The notes: generated from the letters alone by a model not told the origin. Shown: positions 1 to 11,637, counted from the stretch's first letter. The stretch: 64,000 bases of DNA from Deroplatys truncata (GCA_030765065.1 CM060980.1:59442364-59506363), one strand, 5' to 3'. Program-made: numbers and translations.

Positions 1-240
1 TTACCCCAGCCCCGATGGGAGTCGGGACTGGGAGTGTGGGACTCACCGAGGCGTCGGCATACCCACTAAAAACTCCTCCACCGGATTCAAAGGAAAGGTT
101 TGCTGCGGTACCGCCTAAAGCACCCGCGCAGTCCGAGGTGATGATTAGAACTGGGCCGCAGTGCGGTCGCCAGTGGAGTAAGGATGTGTGCTAGGAGACA
201 GGCTTGACCAAGGCCCAGCCTGCCCCCTAGCGAAGTGAAG
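1..240 (-). repeat. LINE-like 3' tail (tentative)
   Basis: This is GC-rich DNA unlike its AT-rich surroundings. Read on the minus strand it contains a TTTTTAGTGGGTATGCC motif followed by GAGTCCCAC, giving a GTGGG...CCCAC inverted pair. From memory, similar blocks occur near the 3' ends of some insect non-LTR retrotransposons. No reverse transcriptase is visible nearby, and the element would continue past the window start. It could instead be the 3' untranslated part of whatever gene holds the open frame at 274-921. The family is not assigned. Confidence 0.3.
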
Positions 241-273
241 GAGAAGATAGTTGGGATTCCTGGTGATAATGTG

Positions 274-921
274 TTAATGTCGTTTGGGTTTGCGGTGAGG
301 ATGAGGTTGGGAAGAGGATTGGGAGGGGTGTGGCATCACTTGGGATTCAAGGAAGTTTCGGATCAGGATGTATCCTTCCTGCAGGTGGTCGTAGTTGGCG
401 CTGAGCGTCTTGAAGTTCTCTGTGATGGAGTTCCTGGTGCTGGTATGCAGCTCTCGAATCCCTTCGACTGAGGCGCCGAGGGCGCCCAGTCTCGTGGACC
501 GGTCGTCGCTGCCGTCGGTGTATGGCTCGACAAGGTGGGACTCGATTCTTCCCAGCTTGCGCTGGGCCGACGCGAGAATCCCATCTTCGTCCTGCAGCTT
601 GTGGATCTTGTTGGTGAGCGTAGTTATCACCCTGGCCGAAGTTCGCTGCTTGGCCTCCACGGCCGAAAGGCGCGTGAAGGTTGCACGGCTCAGCTCAGCC
701 AGTTGTGAGGTGAAGTCCTGTATGCCTGCCTGTATAGCTGACAGGAGGCGTTGAATTCCGCGGTGCTCTTCATCAGTGATGCCGTGCTGAGCCCTCCCTG
801 AGGGCTGCGTCAGGTGGTCGTCTGAAGTAGCTGATGTCGTTGACGATGCTGGTGTCGCTGAAGTTGCTGGTGTTGGAAACGTGGCATGAGCTGGGTGTTC
901 CTTTCGTGGATATTTAGACCG
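274..921 (-). CDS. Unidentified 215-codon open frame, no ATG, coiled-coil-like
   Basis: This is the longest uninterrupted frame I found in the window. It is open from just after a TAA at 922-924 down to a TAA at 274-276 on the minus strand. It has no ATG; the only GTG lies near codon 88, so a normal start cannot be placed. It may be an internal or terminal exon, or the 3' part of a larger frame. The first 45 or so residues are rich in Ala, Thr, Ser and Pro. The middle, roughly residues 60-190, is rich in Leu, Glu, Gln, Arg and Ala, spaced as in a coiled coil (for example IQAGIQDFTSQLAELSR). The tail is basic and rich in Pro, His and Ser, ending HPHRKPKRH. Codons prefer G or C in third position, unlike the surrounding DNA. 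I do not recognise the family. It could be a host gene fragment or an accessory frame of a transposon whose 3' end lies at 1-240. Confidence 0.35.
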   Translation of the reverse strand, partial: RSKYPRKEHPAHATFPTPATSATPASSTTSATSDDHLTQPSGRAQHGITDEEHRGIQRLLSAIQAGIQDFTSQLAELSRATFTRLSAVEAKQRTSARVITTLTNKIHKLQDEDGILASAQRKLGRIESHLVEPYTDGSDDRSTRLGALGASVEGIRELHTSTRNSITENFKTLSANYDHLQEGYILIRNFLESQVMPHPSQSSSQPHPHRKPKRH

Positions 922-924
922 TTA

Positions 925-2940
925 CAATAATGTTGCTTCCCGACCCTTGCCACTTGCTTATTCGTAGTTGCCAGTTACACAACCGTGCACCTTTCTATTT
1001 CACTTTGGAATGAACAAGTGAACCCTGCAACAAGTAAAACACAACCTGCAACCTAAACACTCGTATATCAAGACCAACCATGTTTTAGTATACATCACGC
1101 CACCTCTTGAGTTGGTAGAGAACTTTCTCAATCTCTCTTGTGTTCGCCGGAAACTATAGATACAAACAACAGTTTTTTGTAATAACTCACAAGGGAGACA
1201 TTTCCAGACCAGGGTTCCTTATTTCAAATTAATCCATTTAACATTCTGCAACATCCCTATACGTTTGTAGCAGGTCACAAAAACATTCTGTGATCATAAG
1301 CAAGTATAGGAATTCTTAAGCAGTTGGCTTCAAGTTATGTACACTCCAACCATTATACCGCAAACAATCCTGTAATGATAATGGTTTGAATGTACATTGT
1401 ACATAACAGAGGCCAAGGATCAGAGACAGGCAAGTAAAAAGTTATCCGAATGCTGTCTGCAAACGCCAAAAGACTATGAGGAAACATAGAGGGAACAGTT
1501 TGTTATCTCCGACCTGCCATTGATACTTCAACATCATTTACTTCCATTCTCACATTAGTGCTTGGCCTGATCACTTAGCGAAGGATTTGCTACAAATTAA
1601 CAGTTGTTTGGAATGTCCATTATATGCTTTAAGCGGTAATTTCTACATCCTCGTTTTACGTTTGTGTTTAGATTGGCGAATTTTGAGGGAACTTTTGCAT
1701 TTTTTTAGGAAAGCTGTTGTAGACTGGAAAGACAGTATTATTTATTTATATGAAATGGTTAATCAGATTCAGATAAGAAAATATTGTATATCAGAGGGAC
1801 ATAGAATAGGGAAAGGAGCTGGAGGAGTTGCACTTCATCACCCACCTTATTCATTATCTACTAGGTGAAGAATAATTTTCATCACAAGGGAGGAGCGGTA
1901 ATAGCAGGAATACGAAGCACAATTTTTGGTGATGTGGTACAGCCAGAAAAGAAGGAACATACCTTAAAGGGTGTTCAAAATAGATGAGTGAAGATACTAA
2001 AGAAAATGTTATGAAATTGAATAAAACACAGGCAAATGGGTTTTGAAAAGGTACTTATGAATTCAGTGTAATAAAGTGAAGTAAGTGGATAAATTTGGAT
2101 ATTTGGAATTTACTGTAAGTAGTAGCATGAACACTTGCCAAGAAGTCAAGCAGAGGACAGCGATTCCAATAGGTTTCTTAAAAGCAAAATATGTATGTTT
2201 GGAATCTTGTAAAAGGAATTACTAAAAGTTTAGTGAAGTGTTTATATGAAGCATGGCATTGTGTAGTGAGGAAACTTTGGCGTTGCGAACTACAGATATG
2301 GAGAAAAACTGAGCGTTTGAACAGACAAAATAAGTAATGCTTTAAACGGACATGGAAAAGGAAGGAAAATACGGAAACTAATTAGAAACAGAAAGACAAA
2401 TGTCTGAGGCATTGGATGAGAAGACTCTACTTTCTGAGGGATACTTTGGACTAAAACTTTTTCGGGACAGAAGACACCAGATGGCAGAAAATATTACAAT
2501 CAACTGTTCATTTTCAGAGATAAATTGGAAAGTGGTACAGAGGATAGAATGGAGACAAGTGATTGCAGTAAATGGCTACCCTTGAAAGAGAAAATACGCT
2601 TTCCGGTTTCAAGCCCACGATATGACTTACATGTCAAATCATAAACTATTAATTACCAACACTAGCAGGTGATACAGGATACGCAGCATCAACTCATAAC
2701 GTTTGTGTTTCGTCAATAGCCAGTTGATAATACCATCTATGTAAAAAGCAGAATATCCGTAAGTCGAATCCCGACCGTCCCCCCGAGTTTCCAGATCTTA
2801 TTGTCCTTTTCAAATGTCACAACAAGCGTGAGTAAACATTTATATTTCAATAATGTGATGTAATTAATAAGTAACTAAATTAATTTTACCAAGTACGAGG
2901 ATAATCCAAGAATTCCCGTTGTGCAGATCACATTCGTGCT
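925..2940. other. AT-rich DNA, nothing recognised
   Basis: About 2 kb of AT-rich sequence. It contains only short frames (the longest, 93 codons at 1587-1868, has no recognisable motif). No terminal repeats, A/B boxes or reverse transcriptase motifs were found. Confidence 0.5.
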
Positions 2941-3044
2941 TGTATCTAAGGTCAAATGGTTTCCTCTACATATGTTGTGCTCTCAGTGTTGTGCGAGTGC
3001 CAGTCGAAATAAGTTATTACTGTGTCTTCTGCGATTGTTTAAAA

Positions 3045-3500
3045 TGAACTGTGTGATACAAGTTCCGCCACTGTGAGGAGAGAGGTGTCGGATTTTTTAA
3101 TGCTTGGGAGCTGAAACCTCCAGAAATTTACCGTCAAGTGAAGTAAGCGCATTGTGATACAATAATAAGCGAAAGAAATGTGAGAAAGAGGTGTGAAATA
3201 TTCAACAGTGGATGAAAAAATGTGCATGACGAAACTCAACCCAAACGTCCGTCACTTATCACAGATGACTTGAAGAATCATTTGAACAATAAAATCATGC
3301 AAGACAGACATGCAACCCTAGAAGAGTTACAGATTTCTTTCCCACACACTTCTCATTCTTTGTTTGATGAATTGTGTCCGAACAACTTGGTTTAATGAAC
3401 TGACGGTGGCCGACTACAAAACAAGAATGCTAAAGCTCGTTGAGATATATGACGAATGCTTAAACGGAGGTGATTGTGTGGAGAAACAAAGTATGTAAGC
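3045..3500 (+). mobile_element. Mariner-like transposase remnant, internally deleted
   Basis: The plus strand matches, across several frames, the N-terminal helix-turn-helix region of a mariner-type transposase: PPEIYRQVK, then NVRKRCEIFNSG, NVHDETQPKRPSLITDDL, and ATLEELQISFPHTSHSLFDEL. The match breaks near 3395. It then jumps directly to a C-terminal block, LKLVEIYDECLNGGDCVEK, with a stop near 3498. The catalytic DDD core between the two is missing, so this is a deletion derivative. Stops and frameshifts show it is long dead. Terminal inverted repeats were not identified. A related C-terminus lies near 18.5 kb on the other strand. Confidence 0.7.
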
Positions 3501-3541
3501 TTTAATTTTGTAAGTGGCAGGTTTTATTTTAATAATATATG

Positions 3542-4770
3542 TTTACTTTCTCTACAAAGTATATTAAGTAGGGGAAGTGCTGCATTCCACCGAAAAATTC
3601 GATACCGAGATTTCACAGGAAATATATGTTTGGAGGTGCACTGAATGCATATAAAGCATTTTTGGAAACCTGTCCGTGTGTCTGTATGCGTGTCTGGGAA
3701 CAGCATAACTCAGAAACGAACAGTCGGATAACACCAAACTTGGTATTTAGGTTCAGTATCTTCCAGATATGCGACACGAAGGTTTTCAAGAAAATTCCCC
3801 ATCCCAGATTACCCTTTACATGGAATTTTTCGAAAATTTCAATTTTCCCAAAAATGGCTCTAACGATTTTGAATAAAATATATGTTTAAGACGTTTTATG
3901 GCAAATGAATTGTATATTTTGACTTTTCTGGGAATGTATCCAAAAGTATTCTTCATTGTGAACGACTTTTGCATAACTGGTAAACCATAAGAGATACACA
4001 TAATTTTACTACATAAAAATGTAGATTGCGTTAAAATACACAATTTATGTCATATACAATTTTTGTTGTTGAGTGAACCATTTTCGAGATATTTCTTGTT
4101 ATTCCCTTAAATTTTTCAATACTTATACTTTTTCTCAAATGGGAATTCGTTATTCATTTTTTTGTCCTGGTAATCCAAAGAGAATTGAATACTCCACATA
4201 GCAACCAGCTCTTAAAATATTTGGCTATAGCTTAAAGTCTACCAATTCCCCTTGCATCTACAAGAAAATTAGCAATAAGATTAACATGTCGATATCTCGA
4301 TTAACATGAAGCATATAGAGAATAAAGGCGGCGCCGTGGCCGAGTGGTTAGACCGCTCGCCTTCCACCGAGGCAGCCCGGGTTCAATCCCAGGGACCTGC
4401 ATGTGGGATTTGTGGTGGACGAAGCGGCGTCTGGGCGGGTTTTCTCCAGGTTCTCCGGTTTCTCCCGCCATTCATTCCACCAACTGCTCCATCATCACCT
4501 TTCCTTTCATCCATTTCACCAACATTTCGTTTCATCTACTTCCTTCATCCCATACCAGACATCGGGCTGATCACCCATCCTGGAATGCTCTGTCTGATCC
4601 TCGACGGGCCTCTGACCCCAGGCACCCGCTTGTAAGTCCTGGGAGGTGTAAGTCCTACATAAGAGGAGGGTAAACAGATAATGAATGAATGAATATAGAG
4701 AATAAGCGTTTATAAAAATAGTTTGTAGAAGAGTAGAGAAAGTCATGTGAGTGTAACACATCAGATTTTT
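3542..4770 (+). repeat. Family K repeat, copy K1 (split by a SINE)
   Basis: A near full-length copy of the commonest repeat in the window. In this orientation it opens with TTACTTTCTCTAC, passes ATTCGATACCGAGATTTCAC, a CCGTGTGTCTG-rich tract, CAGCATAACTCAGAAACG, TTTTCGAAAATTT and GATATCTCGATTAACATGAAG, and closes with AGTAGAGAAAGTCATGTGAG followed by TGTAACACATCAGATTTTT. The two ends share the 12-base inverted motif ACTTTCTCTACT. Copies carry recurring short frames (for example VKSRYRIFGWN) but no known protein. SINE-A has inserted at 4326-4692. I could not assign a superfamily: end symmetry suggests a DNA element, but several copies are shortened from the same side, as retrotransposed copies are. 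Confidence 0.85.
4326..4692 (+). mobile_element. SINE-A, tRNA-derived, inserted in K1
   Basis: The head has a polymerase III A box (GTGGCCGAGTGGTTAGAC) and a B box (GGGTTCAATCCC), resembling a Leu/Ser-type tRNA. A body of about 290 bp with TCATCACCTTTCCTTTCATC and GACATCGGGCTGATCACCCA follows. The tail is AATGAATGAATGA. A perfect 13-bp target duplication, ATATAGAGAATAA, lies at 4313-4325 and 4693-4705, and the flanks rejoin as ordinary K sequence. The full-length copy and perfect duplication indicate recent insertion. Confidence 0.9.
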
Positions 4771-4917
4771 ATCGATACATTAACGCCAAAAGGTCGTTAC
4801 TTCGTGGATTATCCTCATACATATCGTTTTCTAAGCGTTTGTTATTAATGCAGACTAATCCATTCATACGCCGCGAATTTGATGTTCACCAATAACGTTT
4901 AGCAACGCCATGGATAT

Positions 4918-5212
4918 CGCCCTCCCTGGTGTAGTGTTTACCATGCTAGCCTCTCGTTCCCGAGGTCTCGGGTTCAAACCCTGCGCATGGTGATGGATTT
5001 TTTTCGGGCGTAAAAATCCTTAGCATGGCTTCCTTCGGAAGGAAAGTAAAGCCGGTGGTACCCTGTCGTAGATTTAAGGCACGTAAAAGAACCCAAGCCT
5101 GATAAGAGGCCTCCGAGGAAAATTTCCGGTCTTTCACGCCCAATATAGAATGGGACGCTAAGAACCATAGTAGTTAAAGAGCGTCCATAAATAAAACTCA
5201 ATTTATTTTAAT
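4918..5212 (+). mobile_element. SINE-B copy 1, tRNA-derived
   Basis: The head has a GTGTAGTGTTTACCATGC A-box region and a B box in GGGTTCAAACCC. The body has conserved blocks: TTTTTTTCGGGCGTAAAAATCC, CTTCCTTCGGAAGG, AAAGCCGGTGG, CACGTAAAAGAACC, TTTCACGCCCAATATAGAAT and a CATAAATAAAACTCAATTT tail. Flanking 13-bp duplications GCCATGGATAT / GCCATAGATAT (with two more bases) differ at two positions. Four copies occur in the window. The central block resembles domains shared among invertebrate SINEs; the exact superfamily is not assigned. Confidence 0.85.
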
Positions 5213-5240
5213 GCCATAGATATTATAATATGGTGAGTCG

Positions 5241-8200
5241 CTACGTTTTAATTCCCATCACATCTGCGCTTCGTGTTTTCTGAGTAGCGCTTTTAGGAGG
5301 CGTCTTTCTACCATCTTCAGCTAAAAGGCGACTTAGCTTATCGCTCACTCCCCTGAACCCCAAAAGTAACCCAGCAGGTGATTTTTCTATCCTCTGTTGG
5401 GAAAAGCTGTAATCTAGTTGTCTTGAAATTATGCCATCTGCAGTGAAGATTGTGAACTCTGTTGTCTTCTTTCTTCTCTCTTGCAATTTGATTGGATAAA
5501 CTGCATCAAGTAATCTGTTGGTGGGATTTCAAATTTCAAACTATTCTTGATGTTAAAAGGGAATTTTAAATCTTTTCCCAAATTTTCAGTTGTGAAGAAG
5601 TCTGTATAGGTTTTAATAATGTTATCTCTCGTCCTATTTCATGATTAACAGTTCAAAAATGATTAGCAACTGCTGATTTATCTGTTTCTTTTAATTTCAT
5701 ATTTCTTTGTTGTTCACTTAAATGTATTTTTAAATTTCTTTTTGTTCTACCAATATATGAACCTTGGCAATCCTGACGTGGAATCTAATAATTATGGGAT
5801 TTTTTTGTATTATCTATGTATTAGTCAAAGGTATATTCATTATATTCCTCAAATTATAAACATTCTGAGATCCAAGCTTGATATTAAATTTTCTGAATAT
5901 TTTTTCAAAATATTTAAACAACACAGGATGGTATGCAAATTTAATGTATATTAAGTCCTTTTTATTAGGGTTCTGTAAAGTGCTAGTTATATGTAAGTAT
6001 GTTTATTTTTGTACTCAGTAATAAAATGATTAATAAGCTGTGATTTAAAGCCATTTTCACCAGTCACATTCTTAAGGTATTTTAGCTGAGCAAAATAATC
6101 TTCTTTTTCCAAGGGAATACTGATAAGTCTGAAGACCTGCTTCTAAATACTGCATGTTGATGTGAAGCAGGGTTATAGAAATTATGTTTATACCAGGTGC
6201 TTCAGCTGCCCCTATTTATTTTTTAATTTATGCAACGTGCTAAGCGATATATTTGACTTATGCTTTTCTTGAATGTCTTTTAATGGCTGATTTGCATAAC
6301 ACTTTATAGAGGCGGGATAGATAACTCAGTGCATAAGTGTTTTACAGGAAAGGATGCAATCGCTATGTATGTCGAAACAAAAAACATTCCTCCTGACACT
6401 GGGAGCTGTAGTAGCGCTTTTAGCAAATTTTACAAATTTTTATTATTTGGTATACATCCATGCACACCTTTGAAAATGCTCCTGAAGGAACAATCTATCA
6501 CATGCATCGGTTGACAAAACGTTTGAAAACAAAATTGTATTGCGACCAATTGGATTTAAGCAGTCAGTCAACGTTGCACAGCCTTGTCAAAAAATGCTAA
6601 GTATTAGGTAGATAATTCAATTATATAACAAACTATGGCATATTTGAAATCATGCAGTAATTGTAATGACTGATGAAGTTTATTTCTTTGAATTAAAACT
6701 ACCAAACCGGGCTCAAAACACAGTATGACGCTGCAAAAAGCGGTCTAATTCTGCGAATAATAATTCGTATAGGAACCCCAGCTGACAAGGTAGCATTGGC
6801 CTAATGGTATTATCATGGTTGCTTTAACACTGTGCCACTTCAGTTCGGGTCCCAGTCCTTCTGGTTAAGTTCAAACTTTTTATTACCTTTTGTTTTATCT
6901 CTTTTGGCCTATAATTTTATATTACGATATAAATAACATACTTGATAACATTATAAGTGTGTACAAAATAGAATAATCGTCATGTTTTCCACCGCAAAGA
7001 AGAAGAACCGCAAAGCCCGAATCATCTACGGGCATACTCATACGTGAAGAATGCAGGCAGACTACATCGCGCATGCAAGAAGGTCTCTCCGGCAACGTAC
7101 ACAAATGTGCATTGATGAAGGGGGTCGTCACTTTGAACATTCACTTCGTTAATGAAATCCACGCGCTTTGACAATTTATTATTCTGTTTACCTGAACTTA
7201 GCACATTTACAACTCCTTTGTCAATAGAAGAACTGAAAATAAGGTTTAAACATGAACAACAACTGTTATATTTAATATCGTCGATATGCGCCCAAGACAA
7301 TGAAAGCTAACTACGTAACACGGTTTACAACACCAAATACGGTACAGATTATTAGGGTAAAATGATATACAATTATCTAATTGTAATTCTTGTGTCTTTG
7401 CCTAACAGGAACGCCAATAACAAAAATAAATAAATTAGTACACTAAATTAAAGAAAATAAACATAAGGAGAGAGTAAAGAAAAAGAAGCAATACAATTTG
7501 ATGTTTATATCAGATTCAAACTCCGAAACTAACCTTTGCTTCACCATATTCCGGCAGCTAACCTACTCTGCCAAACCCACGTAGTCTATCCCGCTCTTCG
7601 GGAAAACATTCCTCTATCTCCTTACAAGCATTAAATCCATGAAACGCCGTCTTTTTTTAAAGCTTTAGCATCTCTTTGGTTCTCATTCAGGCCTTTAATC
7701 ATTAATGCTAGTTGCGTATAGTACCGAATAGAAGGGCAGAGCTACAATAACGGTTTGTTTGCTAAAAGGGTCAATGTTTTCACATTAGACTATAAACTGC
7801 GGATTGCATAGATACGAATCCCTAGGGGCCGCTGACTCACCTGGTATAATTATCCACATGAGCAGGTTTTCTTTTTATAAATAAATCTAGAAAAGGTAAG
7901 GTATTATTTGTTTCTGTTTCCATGGTAAAATTAATATTTTTATCCTGCTCGTTCAAAATTTCCTATGTTAAATTTGCACAATGTTTAGTAATAAGATAAA
8001 AAGTGTCATCTAGATATATATACCAAATCTCGAAAATATGTGGATATGGTGTTGTAACAGCTTTTTCCAAAGAGCTCATATAAAGGTCTGCAAGAAGTGG
8101 ACACAGTGGATTGCCCATAGCCAGTCCATGTGTTTGCTTATAATAATTCTTATTGAAAGTAGAAAATACAGCAGGTTGTAACAGCAATCATATCTTGAAA

Positions 8201-8420
8201 GTAATTTTCTTGTAAATTAAGCGATAATAACCAGGTTTTTAGCAATGTTGGAATGCTATATGTAGGTAAATTAGTAAATAATGATGTAGTGTCAAAGGAT
8301 GCTAATAAATCTTCTTTACTATTGTGAAATTCTTAATATTATTGATTAATTGTGCAGAAATTTTCGTGCTTAAAATGGAAATGTTTCTAAAGATGAAAAA
8401 TCTTTATGATGCCTTGGATA
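5241..8420 (-). mobile_element. Penelope-like element (RT + GIY-YIG), broken, split by a TIR element
   Basis: A minus-strand Penelope-like retroelement. From 8420 downward the reverse transcriptase reads LLASFDTTSLFTNLPT, KQTHGLAMGNPLCPLLADLY, an active-site block WYIYLDDTF (YLDD where YVDD is usual) and PFLDLFIKRKPAHVDNY. The frame continues after a 1.65-kb insertion (6193-7844) with HNFYNPASHQHAVF. A GIY-YIG endonuclease block, SYIGRTKRNLKIHL, lies near 5730-5770. The 3' end reads LLAEDGRKTPPKSAT and ends at a stop at 5241, immediately before SINE-B. The order RT, then linker, then GIY-YIG is typical of endonuclease-bearing Penelope elements. It is inactive: several frameshifts and stops interrupt it. 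The 5' part of the element is missing or unrecognisable above 8420. Confidence 0.85.
6193..7844. mobile_element. 1.65-kb DNA transposon with TIRs and TATA target duplication
   Basis: The insertion lies within the Penelope-like element. The left end is CCAGGTGCTTCAGCTGCCCC; the right end read inward is CCAGGTGAGTCAGCGGCCCC, so the terminal inverted repeats match over about 22 bases with few differences. TATA is present on both sides (6189-6192 and 7845-7848). Removing the insert plus one TATA restores the Penelope reading frame (V-D-N-Y-K-H-N-F), which confirms the boundaries. Only short frames of up to 92 codons lie inside, and I recognise no transposase, so it is probably non-autonomous. A weak tRNA-like block (B box AGTTCGGGTCCCA near 6844) suggests an old SINE inside. 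The superfamily is unassigned; a 4-bp duplication fits only some DNA transposon groups. Confidence 0.75.
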
Positions 8421-8429
8421 TCGACCAAT

Positions 8430-10010
8430 CATTGTCGTTTATCCAATAATACGCATGAAAGGAAGCGGTTTTATCGGTTACAACGTTAGATCGTTACTGA
8501 TACCTAAAGGTATCAGCATGCACTGATCAATAGATTACGTTATCCAACTCGACAACAGTATCGAATTTGGCCTATCTTAATTTGGGGTAAACTATCTTCT
8601 CATCCCATTGTTGGTAGTGTTCCTTATTCCGTAACATATTTGATTGTTCATTCATTCAATATGCATGATCTGACTGCTGAAACAATGGTGATTTGATTTT
8701 AAACACTACTAAGAAAATAATTATTATTTATATAATCTGTTACGTTTGAATTCATGGCATAGTCTTAGTAATTCCCATTCAGTGTTACGAGTTTGATCAG
8801 ATTGATTCGTAACCACTCGTCGGATTATCTATGATAATTGTCCATCAAACATGCAAATCTCTGCGATAAATAGAAGAAGGTTTACCAGGAATATTAATTT
8901 TTCACTTCATATAAAATCTATGGTCCATACCAACTGCTGTTTCTCTTGGCAAATGAAGGGCATATTAAAGTTAGACTGCGTCACAAATACGGCGAAAGAA
9001 AACTTGTATAATGTTCCTCCCTTCCATTTCATTCTCTTTATCTCCCGCTTTTTCTACTCCTTCCCTCGTAATCTTCAATTCCTCATCTCCACCTCTCCGC
9101 TACATAACAATTTTCAATTCCAATCTAGTCTATATTATCATTTTCCTCGAGAATGAAAAACATCTCCAGTAATTTTGGTCACTTATTTTCCCATTAGACG
9201 AAGCAATGCGATCGTTAAATTTCTCATCACAAAATATAGCCCTTGGATACGAAACAAAGACTTTTTTCTTCATTTTCTTGATAATATATCATATCATCTT
9301 CCTAGCTGAACTACGTTTTAATACTCTGAAAATCAAATGAGTCATTAAAATCCAATAAGCGATATACTCTTTAAGTTCTTGATGGAAAAAAAGAGAGAGA
9401 GAAGAGCTCCATCGCTTCTTTTGCAGTCTGAAGATATTCCAATTTTTAGCAACAGCCAGCATCTTAAAGCAACTTTATACCTTAAGGGAAAGGAAGGGGA
9501 AAACGGTTTATAATATTTCATCTCCTATCCTCTCATGCTTAATTTTACATGATTTGACTATTTTAGCTAACCATACTATTAGATGCATACTGTGTTTTAA
9601 CTGAATGCGTCTAGGAATACCTTATTATATTTTTATTGAAACGTATTGATTTATTTCACCATAAGTTGAATTACTTAATATGCATTCTTTTTAAATAACT
9701 AGTATATTGTGATTTTTCGAGGCAAGAATTGCTATAAATAAGCTTTAAACCAAAGAGAAGTCTATCCATCGCTTCGTGTGATTTTAAGAAGTGGAAATTA
9801 GGTCTAAAATATTTCCACTGCGACGATTAAGCAAAATGATTCTAACAGAAGTCGAAATGTCAACAGTTTTCCCTGGTGGTTTTCTTTAAGTATTGTTTTG
9901 TAATACTTTTGGGAAAATAAGAAGGAATAGCATATCAGTTTTCCTCAATACATTTCATAAGGAAATAAATTTTTGACTCTACGTACCTTTTTATAGGACA
10001 GCAACAGAGA
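8430..10010. other. AT-rich DNA, nothing recognised
   Basis: No coding motif, tRNA-like box or repeat structure was recognised. A 101-codon frame at 8851-9156 is pyrimidine-rich and does not resemble a known protein. Confidence 0.5.
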
Positions 10011-10014
10011 TGAT

Positions 10015-10482
10015 TCGCGTTATTGCTCAGGCGGCAGCGTGTGTGACTCGCATTCGGGAGGTCCTGTGTTCGATTCCCACGGGCGACCTTCCTGACCAAT
10101 GAGATTTCTCGGGGTTTCCCCGGGTCGTTAGGCGAATGCTGGGAACATTAATTACATTCCCCGAATTTTCTATCCCTCCATTTCACCTCCTTTCTCCAAT
10201 CACTTCCTTTTATCTGCTTGGTTATTTCAGGGTTGCAAGTGTCTCGGCGTTGCATTGCAGGGAAGAAGATTGCTCTCTGTAACACTTCGTCCCTCGAAAT
10301 GGGGGTGGTCTCCGAGTCCCGGACCACCAGTGGCATGTGCAAGCCTGCAGGGATGGAGCGGAGCCGGTTATACCAGCTGCCACAGAGAGTTTCAACCTGG
10401 AACATGTAGGGACCCTGCCCTCTGCTCCGTCGTGCCACCTGATCCGGCCGCCCTCTTCTTCTCACACCTCGCCCCTCCCTCC
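10015..10482 (+). mobile_element. SINE-C, tRNA-derived
   Basis: The A-box-like TTGCTCAGGCGGCAGCG and B box TGTTCGATTCCCAC are about 35 bases apart. GTTTCCCCGGGTCGTTAGGC and a long body follow. It ends where SINE-B begins; the repeated CCTCCCTCC flanking SINE-B shows that SINE-B landed at or in its tail. A relative with the same CTCGCATTCGGGAGGTCCTG block occurs on the minus strand at 27.1-27.6 kb. The 3' boundary is approximate. Confidence 0.65.
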
Positions 10483-10782
10483 GCTTCGTCCTCCGTGGTG
10501 TAGTGGTTATCATGCTAACTTCTAGTTCCCGAGGTCGCGGGTTTAAACCCGGCAGAGGGCAATGATTTTTTTTCGGGCGTAAAAATCCTTAGCATGGCTT
10601 CCTTCGGAAGAGAAATAAAGCCGCTGGTCCCGTGTCGTAGATTTGCGGCACGTAAAAGAACCTCAAGCCTGATAGAGGCCTCTGAGCAAAATTATCGATC
10701 TTTCACGCCCAATATAGAATGGGACGCTAAGGACCACAGTAGTTAAGAAGGTCCATAAATAAAACTCAATTTCAATTCTTTT
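10483..10782 (+). mobile_element. SINE-B copy 2
   Basis: The A box is in GTGGTGTAGTGGTTATCATG and the B box in CGCGGGTTTAAACCC. The same central blocks as copy 1 are present (CACGTAAAAGAACCTC, CACGCCCAATATAGAATGGG) with the AAATAAAACTCAATTTC tail. A 9-bp duplication CCTCCCTCC lies at 10474-10482 and 10783-10791. Confidence 0.85.
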
Positions 10783-10791
10783 CCTCCCTCC

Positions 10792-11637
10792 ACCACGCGG
10801 GGGACTAGGCACAAAAGATCTCCTTAGGTCGAGATGCTAAGTCTCTTTCTGCTCCTAGTCATACGCCATTCATTCTTACAAGTTCAATAGAATATGTTAA
10901 TAATTTCAAAGAAATGGTGGTAAGTGAAATAATGCACAGATTCAAATTTGTGCCAAAGAGGGAAGGAATCTGCTTCTAACACATTTAACGTAACCTAACA
11001 ATACATAGGTACCATGTTTACTGGTATCCATAATTTCCGAATGTCTCTGCATTTCGTTTCATTGTTAACCTAAAATATAACATTTAGAAATTTATATATT
11101 CAAAATAATAGGGGACACTGATGCAATAAAAATAACCAGATTGTATTTCCTTATTCTTTGGAGAACATCTTTTAGAAATATAATCCAGTGTTAAACATAG
11201 AAATGCACATAAAACACTGAAACACATATAATGCCTTAGAACTCAGTTTAAAATACCTATTTCATTGGCCACCATGTTTGTCTTGCTTTTGCAATATTTC
11301 AACATAGTAGTTATTTTTAGACAGCTGACACTAAAGTCAGAGCTTTCAACACGAGGCACTCATACGAAATTGAAAATCATTACATTCAGTGGAATAAAAT
11401 TGTTATACGACCTGATAGATCTCGTTTCTTGGAATGAAAATTATATGTATATTAAGCGAGGCCTTGTATCAATTAATGTACTCATTTTAAAGAGTTGGAA
11501 ATGGATTTGGAAGAACCAGAAGGAATATTGAAAAGAGCCGACGCATAACATTAGAATTGTTATCAAACAAATCGAGCAAATAGTACGACATTGTCTGCAA
11601 CAGATTCTTCGATGGTGCAAGGTAAAAAACGTAAATT
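10792..11637. other. AT-rich DNA, nothing recognised
   Basis: About 850 bp. Short frames only, with no family recognised. Confidence 0.5.

Noticed and set aside
4328-4400. Possible Leu/Ser tRNA gene
   Set aside because: The same head occurs again at 32930 with the same long body and tail, and both have target duplications, so these are SINEs.
6791-6870. tRNA-like SINE head inside the TIR element
   Set aside because: The B-box-like AGTTCGGGTCCCA is suggestive, but the A box is poor and no body, tail or duplication is visible. It is mentioned only in the host element entry.
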